From assembly GCA_045562555.1 (NCBI GenBank), contig JBJKVO010000015.1, forward strand, positions 310,001 through 374,000: a stretch of DNA of 64,000 bases. Reading direction: 5' to 3'. Below, one piece after another: positions 8,177 through 16,301 of this stretch. The position numbers and the translations under genes were made by a program. How positions within the stretch are numbered: position 1 is the stretch's first letter; every line of letters begins with the position of its first letter. Origin of the DNA: UBA2588 sp002339805 (GTDB taxonomy: Bacteria > Chloroflexota > Dehalococcoidia > Lucifugimonadales > UBA3495). The notes beneath the pieces are model-generated. The model was not told the origin of the DNA, did not search any database, and saw nothing but the letters and a program-made list of their open reading frames with translations.

Positions 8177-10654
8177 TTAAGGGTTGATTTTCTTGATTCT
8201 TAGGGAGTTTGATATTACCGTTATTGAACTAAATGCCATTGCGAATGCTGCCATAACAGGGTTCAGGAATCCGTTGTCTCCGAATATGAAACTAAGGTTT
8301 GATGCATTGTAATTGAGCATTCCAAACACAGGATATAAGATTCCTGCTGCTATTGGTATGAGTAATAAATTATAAAAGAATGCCCAGAATAAATTTTGCT
8401 TGATGATTTTCGAGGTGATTTCACTTAACTTGAATGAATCTATTATTGCTGATAAATCAGTTCTGAGGAGTGTGATTTGGGAAGCTTCAATAGATATGTC
8501 AGAACCCTGTCCTATAGCCATTGAAATATTAGATTGTGTGAGGGCAGGTGCATCATTAATTCCATCACCTATCATTAGAACTTTGCTTCCTGCGGCTTGC
8601 AAATCAGTTATGAGAGAGTACTTTTTTTCAGGTGTAGTCTGGGAATAATATTTTGAGATTCCAAGTTGTTCTGCGATATTTTTAACGACTAGGTCGTTGT
8701 CTCCACTTGCGAGAATGATGGTTTTTCCTGTACTTTTCAGTATTTGGATAGTGTGGGGCGCAGATTGTTTGATTTTGTCGGTTAGAGTTATGAACCCTGC
8801 AAATTCGTTGTTTATCGATAAATAGACTCTAGTTTCAATTGTGTCCAATTCAGGTACATCAAGATTGATTGACTGCATTAAGTTTTGATTTCCTAGGACA
8901 ATTGATTTGCTATCTTTTCTTGCGGTTACTCCCAGTCCGGGATAGTTTTTAAATTCTGTGACATCTTCTAGAATAATGTTTCTTGATTTTGCATGCTGCA
9001 CTATAGCTTTTGCTATGGGGTGTTCTGAGTAGTTTTCAAGTGAAGCGGCGATTTTGAGGAAGTTGTCTACTGGTAAGGAAATAGGTTCAATTGATGAAAC
9101 TTCGAGTTCTCCTTCCGTAAGTGTGCCAGTCTTATCAAACACAATTGTGTCAATATGTTTGAGTTGTTCTAAAGTTTCTGCATCTTTTATTAATATACCT
9201 AATTGTGCTGCTTTCCCAGTACTGGTGACTATAGCGGTTGGCGTAGCTAGTCCTAACGCGCATGGACACGCGATTATTATTATCGATATGAATGTTGTAG
9301 ACGCGATTATCCATTGAGGTGAAGGTCCAAATAAGCCCCAGCCCAGGAATGCGAGTAGTCCTAGTAATAATATCGATGGCACGAAAACGGACGATATTTT
9401 GTCTGCCAGAATTTGAACTGGTGCTTTAGATCCTTGGGCGCGTTCTACTAGAGAGATTATTTGCGATAACATAGAATCAGCTGTGTTTTTGGTTGTAATT
9501 ACTGTAATGGAACCGTCAAAGTTTATCGTTCCTGTATAAACTTGTGATTTGGGCCCCTTGTCTTGAGGAACTGATTCCCCTGTTAGGATCGATTCATCTA
9601 TACTAGTGAATCCTGAAAGAATAACTCCGTCTACGGGTACAATCTCACCGGGCCTGATTAATATGACATCGTCAATTTCTATTTCGTTTATCTGCACTTC
9701 TATTTGATGATCGTTTCTTAATAAAGTTGCGGTAGTAGGCCTCAATTGAATAAGTTGCCTGATTGACTGAGATGTTTTAACCATAGCAATTGTTTCTAGA
9801 TATTTGCCTAAGAGTATTAATGTGATGATCATAGTTGAGGTGTCGAAAAATAAATATGAAGGAAATAACTCGGAAATGGAGGGGTCTATCAAGGGAGTAT
9901 TAAGGATAGTTATGAAAACACTGTATCCGTACGCTACACTCGTGCCAATGATAATTAGACTATTCATGTTCGGGGCTAAAGCTATTAAACTTCGAATCCC
10001 TGAAGTATAAAAACTATAACCGCACCAGAATTGAATTACGGTTGCTATTACCAAACAATACACTTCTAGAAACGGAACGTTAGAGGTTATGGCATGCCAA
10101 GGTAGGAAATGCATACTCGTTAAGAAAATGAACATGCTTCCTAAAAATGAAACAGTTAATCTGTTTTTGATTCTCTGCAATTCTTCGTTTTTGTTAAGTC
10201 GGTCTATTTCTTGGCTGTAAGTTCCTGGCGTGTTTGCTGAGTATCCTGCCTCGGTGATTGCGGCAATAAAGTTAGATGATTCTATGGAGTCAGTTGCGAC
10301 ATATTCTATGTTTGCCCGTTCTGTTGCTAAATTGACATTAGCTTCAAGTGTGTTGGGAATATTTCGGATTGCTGTCTCAACATGATTAACGCACGCGCCA
10401 CAGGTCATGCCTGAAATGTTTAGGGTAAGGGTTGTGGATTTAATAGCGTACCCAGCTCGCTCGATTCCGATTCTTAGACTAGATAGGGATAAGAACCTTG
10501 CGTCGTAGCTTATATAGATGCCGTTGTTATTTGCTTCTGCCTCAACAGATTGAACGCCAAGGATTGAACGGAGATTTTGTATAAGATCGCTTCCGGTGTT
10601 GTTTGAAATATCTTGCACTAAGGGGATATTTATAGTTGTTAAGCTGGAATTCAT
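8177..10654 (-). CDS. copA: Copper-translocating P-type ATPase
   Basis: A P1B-type ATPase that exports Cu(I) across the cytoplasmic membrane. The ATG at 10654 is favoured (GAAGAG SD 7 bases upstream), giving 825 residues; a TTG five codons earlier (10669) keeps the frame. An N-terminal metal-binding-like domain (first ~75 residues) lacks the CxxC pair and looks degenerate. A second domain has the GMTCGAC motif. Then come membrane helices, the TGES actuator motif, the CPC transmembrane metal site (IIACPCALGLATPTA), DKTGTLTEGE phosphorylation site, SEHPIAKAI and GDGINDAPAL. No CopZ chaperone or Cu-responsive regulator gene lies beside it. It converges on secA with one base between the stops. 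Confidence 0.95.
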   Translation of the reverse strand: MNSSLTTINIPLVQDISNNTGSDLIQNLRSILGVQSVEAEANNNGIYISYDARFLSLSSLRIGIERAGYAIKSTTLTLNISGMTCGACVNHVETAIRNIPNTLEANVNLATERANIEYVATDSIESSNFIAAITEAGYSANTPGTYSQEIDRLNKNEELQRIKNRLTVSFLGSMFIFLTSMHFLPWHAITSNVPFLEVYCLVIATVIQFWCGYSFYTSGIRSLIALAPNMNSLIIIGTSVAYGYSVFITILNTPLIDPSISELFPSYLFFDTSTMIITLILLGKYLETIAMVKTSQSIRQLIQLRPTTATLLRNDHQIEVQINEIEIDDVILIRPGEIVPVDGVILSGFTSIDESILTGESVPQDKGPKSQVYTGTINFDGSITVITTKNTADSMLSQIISLVERAQGSKAPVQILADKISSVFVPSILLLGLLAFLGWGLFGPSPQWIIASTTFISIIIIACPCALGLATPTAIVTSTGKAAQLGILIKDAETLEQLKHIDTIVFDKTGTLTEGELEVSSIEPISLPVDNFLKIAASLENYSEHPIAKAIVQHAKSRNIILEDVTEFKNYPGLGVTARKDSKSIVLGNQNLMQSINLDVPELDTIETRVYLSINNEFAGFITLTDKIKQSAPHTIQILKSTGKTIILASGDNDLVVKNIAEQLGISKYYSQTTPEKKYSLITDLQAAGSKVLMIGDGINDAPALTQSNISMAIGQGSDISIEASQITLLRTDLSAIIDSFKLSEITSKIIKQNLFWAFFYNLLLIPIAAGILYPVFGMLNYNASNLSFIFGDNGFLNPVMAAFAMAFSSITVISNSLRIKKINP

Positions 10655-10719
10655 GTAGTAACTCTTCAAATGTTAGACAAACTAATACTTAATATGTACC
10701 ATACCGTAAATTGATAACC

Positions 10720-10738
10720 TTTGTATATTATATACAAA
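10720..10738. promoter_or_regulatory. Operator-like palindrome in the copA/MFS divergent promoter region
   Basis: TTTGTATA and TATACAAA form perfect 8-bp arms around a TTA spacer, in the 120-base region between divergent copA and an MFS gene. The TTGTATA half-site resembles operators of dimeric repressors such as GntR-family proteins, but no regulator gene is adjacent. A chance AT-rich palindrome is possible. Confidence 0.4.
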
Positions 10739-10776
10739 TACTGAATAACATAGATAACTAAAGGGATAGGAGCAGC

Positions 10777-12072
10777 ATGACCTCAAGAATACATTACGCA
10801 TGGATTGTCGTTTTTTCAGCGGCTATCATGCGTCTTTCAGCTTCTTCATTTCGTACTGCTTCTAGCATTTTAATCCCGAGAATTGTTGAAACTTTTGGAT
10901 GGAGCTATGGAATGGTGGGTTATGGATTCGCTATACAATGGATAGCTTCAGGTTTATTTGGCCCTACGGCTGGCTGGATAGGGGATCGATTAGGATTCCG
11001 GAAAGCTTTGTTAGTAGGTACTGCTATTTTTGTGGTTGGAATGGTTCTTACATCGACTATGCGTACTTTGTGGGAATTTTATTTTTATTTTGGCATCATT
11101 GTGAGCTTGTCGATGGCTATATTCCAAGTTCCGTTAACCGTAGGAGTTTCTGTTTGGTTTAAAAAACATCTAGGTATAGGGATGGGAGTTTTACAGTCTT
11201 CTCAAGGCTTGGGACCCGTTGTAGCAGCCCCTATCGTTTTATATATATTAAGTTTTGAACAATTGGGATTGAGAGGAGCTTTTTGGTTGCCGGGAATAGG
11301 CGGAGGGATTGTTTTGCTGTTGGCTATTATGCTTTACAGAAATCACCCAAGTGATGTCAATGTCAGGCCTCTTGGAGCAGATCCAGACGATCCTATAGAA
11401 ATTCCATCTACTGGCAATGAAGCAAAAATACGTTCTACGGTGTTCCTTAGAAGAGCACAAAAAACGAATGCTTTTTGGAATCTTATAGGAATCCATTATT
11501 GGGGATGTGCGGGTCACTCAATTATTGTGGTGTGGCTAGCATCAATAGCTGAACATAATGGATTAAGTGCAGTGCAAGCAGCGGCTGTTTTTATAGTGAT
11601 GTCGGTATCAAGCACGTTGACCCGATTTGGCTCACCTATATTATCTGATTTGCTAGGCAGTAAATTGATTATGGGATTATGTTTTCTATTACAGGTGCTG
11701 CCTATCATAATCTTATTATTGGGTCCTGATCTTTGGATGTTTTACATATTTGCTGTGTTATTTGGAATAGGCTTTGGCGGAGAAATGAGCTCTTTCCCTA
11801 TAATAAACCGCCAGTACTATAAAGGTGCTCCAGTTGCACGAACTTACGGGTACCAGATGATGGGTGCAGGAACAGGTATGGCTTCCGGTGCTATGATTGG
11901 TGGGTTTCTACGAGACTTAACTGGGGATTTTGATGCTACTTTGATAGTTTCTATGGCATTTAGTCTTATGGGGGTTGTATCAATTATGTTGCTCCCATCT
12001 ACCAAGAAAGAGCAAGTAGCGGACTGGGAGTCATATTTGCCCGAGGCAACATCGGCAGAAACTACTGTTTAA
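10777..12072 (+). CDS. MFS transporter, monocarboxylate/organic-anion type
   Basis: 431 residues with about twelve hydrophobic segments. The N-terminus (RIHYAWIVVFSAAIMRL) and the cytoplasmic loop GWIGDRLGFRKAL, the MFS signature between helices 2 and 3, place it in the major facilitator superfamily; the [FY]-Y-[GA]-W start is shared with three other carriers in this window (14957, 16302, 38506). It is 18 bases upstream of a hydantoinase-type amidohydrolase, and the two are likely one operon, so it may import that enzyme's substrate (a cyclic amide, ureide or similar anion). SD AGGAG is present. A palindrome sits in its upstream region. The substrate cannot be read from the sequence. Confidence 0.85.
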   Translation: MTSRIHYAWIVVFSAAIMRLSASSFRTASSILIPRIVETFGWSYGMVGYGFAIQWIASGLFGPTAGWIGDRLGFRKALLVGTAIFVVGMVLTSTMRTLWEFYFYFGIIVSLSMAIFQVPLTVGVSVWFKKHLGIGMGVLQSSQGLGPVVAAPIVLYILSFEQLGLRGAFWLPGIGGGIVLLLAIMLYRNHPSDVNVRPLGADPDDPIEIPSTGNEAKIRSTVFLRRAQKTNAFWNLIGIHYWGCAGHSIIVVWLASIAEHNGLSAVQAAAVFIVMSVSSTLTRFGSPILSDLLGSKLIMGLCFLLQVLPIIILLLGPDLWMFYIFAVLFGIGFGGEMSSFPIINRQYYKGAPVARTYGYQMMGAGTGMASGAMIGGFLRDLTGDFDATLIVSMAFSLMGVVSIMLLPSTKKEQVADWESYLPEATSAETTV

Positions 12073-12090
12073 TAAGACACAGGAGATGTT

Positions 12091-13512
12091 ATGTTAGATT
12101 TAGCAATTAAAGGCGGGACCGTCGTAACTCCTTGGGGATCTGGGTTATGGGATGTTGGAATTATAGGTGAAAAAATAGTTAATGTTTCTCTTCCTGGTTC
12201 TATCAATGAAGAATCTCACAGAATACTTGATGCTTCAGGCAAAATAGTCGTTCCTGGCGGTATAGAGCCCCATGCTCATATATCTGCTCCTATCATGGGG
12301 CATGACGAAAGAACCGCTCCCCCAGAAGATGTTAGTCGTGCGTCAATATTTGGAGGAACTACGAGTATATTAGACTTTGCGATTCAATACCCCGGCATAA
12401 GTATTGAGCAAGCTTTAGCAGAAAGACATCAAGAATGGACAGGGAAATCTTACGCAGATTATTCTCACCATTTGATGTTGCTGGGTGAAATTCCAGATAG
12501 GATCATGGGTGGACTACATGAATTTATAGAAGAAGGATTTGCTACAGTTAAGATTTTCACTACTAATATTAGGCCTCCAGAGATGGCAGGAGAACCCAGA
12601 ATGGTAAAGATGGGTCATCTTCATGATTTAATGGAAACGATTCACCGAACAGGGGCTATGTTGATGGTTCATTCTGAAGATGATGATATGGTTCAGCATA
12701 TGTATGAAAAACTGGCTCGAAATGAAAATACAGAATGGTGGAATATGCATTTGGTTCATAGTAACGAATCAGAAGATGTATCCTTTCGGAGAGTTATAAG
12801 AGTTTCCGAATGGACAGGTTCTCCAGTGTACTTTGTTCATGTAAGCGCTAACGAAGGATTACTAGCGGTGAGAGAGGCGAGATCAAAAGGCATGCCTATA
12901 TATGGAGAAACTTTACATAATTATTGCTGCTTCAATGCGGATAACTATAAAGAAGAATTTGGCATGAAATATCACACTTATCCATCATTAAAGTCGGAAT
13001 CAGATAGGCAGTCATTGTGGAGAGGATTAGTAGATTATGGGCTAAGCACTGTTGCTACAGATGAATATTGCACAAACTGGAACCTTAAAATTGAAGGTAA
13101 AAAAGTGTCAGATGTTACTGGAGGCCATAACGGTATAGAAACACGAATGGGTGTTACATATAGTGAAGGGGTTAGCCGGCAAAAGATGTCATTGGAGAGA
13201 TTTGTGGAAGTTACTTCTAGTAATGCTGCAAAAATAATGGGTATGTATCCCCAGAAAGGGGTAATAGCGCCTGGATCAGATGCTGATATCGTATTAATTG
13301 ACCCTTCTTTTGATAAAAACTTGGAAATGAGTGACTTCCATATTAGTGATTACAGTATATGGGAGGGATTTCATGCTCAAGGATGGCCGGTAACTACTAT
13401 ACTGAGGGGCACTATAGTAGTAGAAGACAGAAAATTGGTAGATGATCGGAAATTAGGTAGATTGGTCAAAAGGAAAATTGCATCTACCGTGTTGAATCGT
13501 CCTGTTTGCTGA
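12091..13512 (+). CDS. Dihydropyrimidinase / hydantoinase-like amidohydrolase
   Basis: 473 residues, the usual size for the cyclic amidohydrolase group (dihydropyrimidinase, allantoinase, D-hydantoinase). It begins DLAIKGGTVVTPWG and continues IVVPGGIEPHAHISAP, where the HxH metal motif is intact. The bridging Lys is probably in FATVKIFTTN; further metal ligands are the His in LMVHSEDDD and in YFVHVSANEG, and the Asp in STVATDEYC. The C-terminal KGVIAPGSDADIVLIDPS segment is typical. It hydrolyses a ring amide bond in the cytoplasm, but the ring (dihydropyrimidine, hydantoin or another) is not determined. It follows an MFS carrier by 18 bases with an SD (CAGGAG), which suggests an uptake-and-hydrolysis pair. 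Confidence 0.85.
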   Translation: MLDLAIKGGTVVTPWGSGLWDVGIIGEKIVNVSLPGSINEESHRILDASGKIVVPGGIEPHAHISAPIMGHDERTAPPEDVSRASIFGGTTSILDFAIQYPGISIEQALAERHQEWTGKSYADYSHHLMLLGEIPDRIMGGLHEFIEEGFATVKIFTTNIRPPEMAGEPRMVKMGHLHDLMETIHRTGAMLMVHSEDDDMVQHMYEKLARNENTEWWNMHLVHSNESEDVSFRRVIRVSEWTGSPVYFVHVSANEGLLAVREARSKGMPIYGETLHNYCCFNADNYKEEFGMKYHTYPSLKSESDRQSLWRGLVDYGLSTVATDEYCTNWNLKIEGKKVSDVTGGHNGIETRMGVTYSEGVSRQKMSLERFVEVTSSNAAKIMGMYPQKGVIAPGSDADIVLIDPSFDKNLEMSDFHISDYSIWEGFHAQGWPVTTILRGTIVVEDRKLVDDRKLGRLVKRKIASTVLNRPVC

Positions 13513-13554
13513 ATTATTAAGGATAACAGAGTTATTATCCAATACCGACAATGT

Positions 13555-14613
13555 TTATATCGGTTTTATTCTGAACGGAACTCCATGAATTCCATTATTA
13601 GCAAACCCTCTAAAATTCCATTCGGGTTTTAGAGGCTGTATATTACCTTCTGAATCTGATGCTCGAGATTGGGCTATATAATATCCGGGACTGGCATCAT
13701 TAATTGTATATTCCCAGGAAGTCCAATGTCGTGGCTGATCATTTTCTTGAAGTGTTGCAGCATGCCACGTTTGACCCTCATCTAATGTGATTTCTACGCT
13801 ACTTACACTTCCAGCGCCTGTCCATGCTTTACCTTTGATGGTAACAGGGCAATCAGCAAAACTTTGTCCCCTGTTCGGGGCAGTTATCAAAGATTTAACT
13901 TGCATTGTAGTCACCCTTTCAGGCTTGTCAGATGCTAGGTCTCCGAGTTTTTGGTAAACGTAGTACTCGCTTTGATGAAATCCATAATAGGCTTTTGACA
14001 ATAACCGGATTTCGGTCACCCATTTTACTGAAGCCATTCCATACCATCCGGGAACGATTAATCTTAACGGATACCCATGGGAGGCCGGTAAAGGCTCACC
14101 ATTCATTGAGTGTACTAGTTGAATTTCTGGTAGTAATGCTTTTTCAATGGGGAGGCTTGCTCCAAAGTTTTCGTTTGAGTTAGTGCTTGGATTAATGTTG
14201 GTATCTGCTCCTATGAACGCTATTTCGACACAATCGTCTAGGTCTAGGCCCTCTATTATTTGAGAGACGGAAACCCCTGTCCACGAAGCTGAGCTAACCC
14301 CGCTGTTGTCCCATAAAAGGCCTTCTACAGGAGGTTGTATGGCTGCACGACTGTTGCCAGCACATTCTAATACATTCTTAAATTCTGTAGACGGCATGGA
14401 TAAAATTTGGTCGTAATTCAATGATTTTATGCAAGTGTCATCGCAAAAAATATCGAGCTTCCACGTGTTCATGTTTATTATTGGTTGAGTAGAATGGCTT
14501 CGGACAAAGAAATTGTCATTTGGGATAGTATCACCATTCATGGATTCCACTTGTAGTCCGATCACTGATGGATCGGTAGATAATTGTGTGTTTTTTAGTG
14601 GTTCCGTTGCCAT
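13555..14613 (-). CDS. Sulfite-oxidase-family molybdopterin oxidoreductase
   Basis: 352 residues: a molybdopterin-binding SUOX-fold domain followed by a Mo-co dimerisation domain (from about residue 225). Diagnostic features are DNFFVRSH near residue 34, the Mo-ligand Cys in VLECAGNSR (Cys84), LRLIVPGWYGMASVKW, and the C-terminal ITLDEGQTWHAATL strand of the dimerisation domain. There is no haem domain and no Tat or Sec signal, so a cytoplasmic enzyme of the SorA/SorT or plant type is likely. Family members oxidise sulfite to sulfate; some act on other substrates, so the substrate is inferred. A strong SD (AAGGAGG) precedes the ATG. Upstream on the same strand are a terminator and a short ORF with three consecutive Cys codons, a possible attenuator. 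Confidence 0.85.
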   Translation of the reverse strand: MATEPLKNTQLSTDPSVIGLQVESMNGDTIPNDNFFVRSHSTQPIINMNTWKLDIFCDDTCIKSLNYDQILSMPSTEFKNVLECAGNSRAAIQPPVEGLLWDNSGVSSASWTGVSVSQIIEGLDLDDCVEIAFIGADTNINPSTNSNENFGASLPIEKALLPEIQLVHSMNGEPLPASHGYPLRLIVPGWYGMASVKWVTEIRLLSKAYYGFHQSEYYVYQKLGDLASDKPERVTTMQVKSLITAPNRGQSFADCPVTIKGKAWTGAGSVSSVEITLDEGQTWHAATLQENDQPRHWTSWEYTINDASPGYYIAQSRASDSEGNIQPLKPEWNFRGFANNGIHGVPFRIKPI

Positions 14614-14649
14614 TTTATCTGCCTCCTTGTAATTTGTGGCTGATTTAGA

Positions 14650-14680
14650 AATTAAAAGACCCGCGTTTTAACGCGGGTCT
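14650..14680 (-). terminator. Intrinsic terminator between the Cys leader ORF and the sulfite-oxidase-like gene
   Basis: AGACCCGCG and CGCGGGTCT form a perfect 9-bp GC-rich stem with a short T/A loop (14657-14680). On the minus strand it is followed by TTTTAATTT. The plus strand has no T tract, so it acts on minus-strand transcripts. It begins 5 bases after the leader ORF stop and ends 36 bases before the downstream ATG, the place expected for an attenuator. Confidence 0.85.
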
Positions 14681-14685
14681 GCATG

Positions 14686-14814
14686 TTATGTTCCGTAAAG
14701 ATCTGAATTACAACAACATCCATTAACTGCAGGTTGAGCTGCGGGTGAATAATTCTGAGTATCCAAGGCTAAACTTATTAATGTTGTCAGTGATTTGTAT
14801 TCTAGATTACTCAT
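14686..14814 (-). CDS. Candidate polycysteine leader peptide (42 aa)
   Basis: A 42-residue ORF runs from the ATG at 14814 to a TAA at 14686. Its C-terminal part contains three consecutive Cys codons (TGT TGT TGT) in the sequence NGCCCNSDLYGT. The stop is 5 bases before an intrinsic terminator stem on the same strand, and the next gene is the sulfite-oxidase-like molybdoenzyme. No good SD is seen at the ATG. A TATTAT -10-like element on the minus strand (14871-14876) would give a leader of about 50 bases. The layout matches amino-acid attenuator leaders, and polycysteine leader ORFs that respond to cysteine are known in mycobacteria. A small Cys-containing protein with its own function is the alternative. 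I found no classical antiterminator stem by eye. Confidence 0.5.
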   Translation of the reverse strand: MSNLEYKSLTTLISLALDTQNYSPAAQPAVNGCCCNSDLYGT

Positions 14815-14897
14815 AATGGTCGTAGTTTATCATTCCGATCCGTAGTAATCTAGTGCTGCCAAAGTCTTGCATAATATGGGAAATAATCAGCAATGTG

Positions 14898-14927
14898 TTG
14901 GCGTTCTGAAGGTTTTTTTTGTATAGT
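14898..14927 (+). promoter_or_regulatory. Candidate sigma70-type promoter for the tandem MFS genes
   Basis: TTGGCG (14898-14903) and TATAGT (14922-14927) are separated by 18 bases. The expected transcript would start near 14934, about 23 bases before the TTG start of the first MFS gene at 14957. This 14614-14956 intergenic stretch otherwise holds the minus-strand leader ORF and terminator. Confidence 0.45.
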
Positions 14928-14956
14928 GTTTGTTTTGCAATGTTAAAGGATATGAA

Positions 14957-16270
14957 TTGGCTAAATTGAATTTTTTAAATGTGCGCCGTTCTAGAGAGAA
15001 ACCAATTTTTTACGGTTGGTGGATCGTAGCTACTGGGTTGCTTGGTATTACTGTCAAACAAGGTTCTTTCAACAAAAACTTCACGATGTATGTTCCGTTG
15101 CTTACTAAGGAATTAGGTATAGGAGTAGCTGCTATTTCATTTGCAGATATGCTTGGACGGATGACTGCTGGATTTATGGCCCCATTATGGGGGTATTTGA
15201 CTGATAAATTTGGCTATAGAAATATGTTGATTTTTGGGGGATTAACCTCGGGCCTAGGTTTTATATTGTTGGCCAGAGTAAACAGTTATTTCACATTTAC
15301 TTTGGTCTTGGTGGGATTGATATCCTTGGGAGTTCGTGCAGGTTATAACAATGCCTCAATACCTGCAATAAATGCTTGGTTTAGGAAACATAAAGGATTA
15401 GCAATGTCTATTGTTTCTACAGGGAACGGCATTGGCGGGTTATTTGCGCCATTAGTAGGATTCATGATTCTGTCTCTAGGATGGAGGCGTTCGGCATTTG
15501 TGACAGGACTTTTCATAATAGCCATTATGAGTACCTCGTCGTGGATAGTTCGTCAATCTCCAGAGTCTATGGGACTGCATCCAGATGGTGAAGATCCAGA
15601 TGATGTCGAAGATTCTTCGATTATCACAACGGAACCAGATAACCGAGTTGTGCAACGTGACTTCAGCGTTAGAGAGGCGATGACAACTTTTGCCTATTGG
15701 CAACTGGTGATAGCAGTTGGATTTAGGAACACGGTCCATGCCGGGATTGCTTTTTTGATGGCACCTGTGATGATTTGGTTCTTGCAAGGCGGAGGGCGAG
15801 ATGAGACAGAAAGTTACATAATCGCTGGTTTCTTTATGCTTATCTTTTCTCTGGGAACTTTATTTTTGAATCCTATGGTGGGATGGATTGGGGATCGTTG
15901 GCATAAAAATAGAGTGAGTGCATTATGTATGATTACGGGTGCCCTTTCGATATTAGCCCTTTTGGATCATAGCGGTTCTTTATGGAAGTTGGCTATTTTT
16001 GCACTTATGCTTTCTTTGGCTGATGCCGCAAATCCATTGGCCTGGGCTATTTTAGGAGATTTTTTCGGACGGAAAAACTTCGCTACCTTGCGTGGCTGGC
16101 AGCACCTTCCAGATCAATTGATGTCTATGAGCACTCCAGTCTGGATGGGACTTATTTACGATAAAACAGAAAGTTACTATTGGGCTTTGATTCTATGCAT
16201 AATGATATACATTTTAGCGGCAGGTTCATATTGGACTTTAAAAGCTCCCAAATTGCCGGGAACATCTTAG
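14957..16270 (+). CDS. MFS transporter (first of a tandem pair)
   Basis: About 437 residues from the TTG at 14957, chosen because AAAGGA stands 6 bases upstream; an in-frame TTG at 14930 has no SD. The protein begins near FYGWWIVATGLLG and has about twelve membrane segments, with the MFS loop TDKFGYRNMLIFGG between helices 2 and 3. The next gene is a close paralogue sharing long stretches such as GIGVxxISFADMLGR and TPVWMG, so the pair arose by tandem duplication. These carriers resemble the monocarboxylate / oxalate-formate antiporter group, but no substrate can be read. The pair is probably an operon driven from the promoter at 14898-14927. Confidence 0.85.
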   Translation: MAKLNFLNVRRSREKPIFYGWWIVATGLLGITVKQGSFNKNFTMYVPLLTKELGIGVAAISFADMLGRMTAGFMAPLWGYLTDKFGYRNMLIFGGLTSGLGFILLARVNSYFTFTLVLVGLISLGVRAGYNNASIPAINAWFRKHKGLAMSIVSTGNGIGGLFAPLVGFMILSLGWRRSAFVTGLFIIAIMSTSSWIVRQSPESMGLHPDGEDPDDVEDSSIITTEPDNRVVQRDFSVREAMTTFAYWQLVIAVGFRNTVHAGIAFLMAPVMIWFLQGGGRDETESYIIAGFFMLIFSLGTLFLNPMVGWIGDRWHKNRVSALCMITGALSILALLDHSGSLWKLAIFALMLSLADAANPLAWAILGDFFGRKNFATLRGWQHLPDQLMSMSTPVWMGLIYDKTESYYWALILCIMIYILAAGSYWTLKAPKLPGTS

Positions 16271-16301
16271 AATATCATTACTAAAAGGTTAAGGTTAATC
16301 A

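Noticed and set aside
14930..14956. Longer N-terminus for the first tandem MFS from a TTG at 14930
   Set aside because: No SD precedes it, while AAAGGA is 6 bases before the TTG at 14957, and the extra residues are not family-like.
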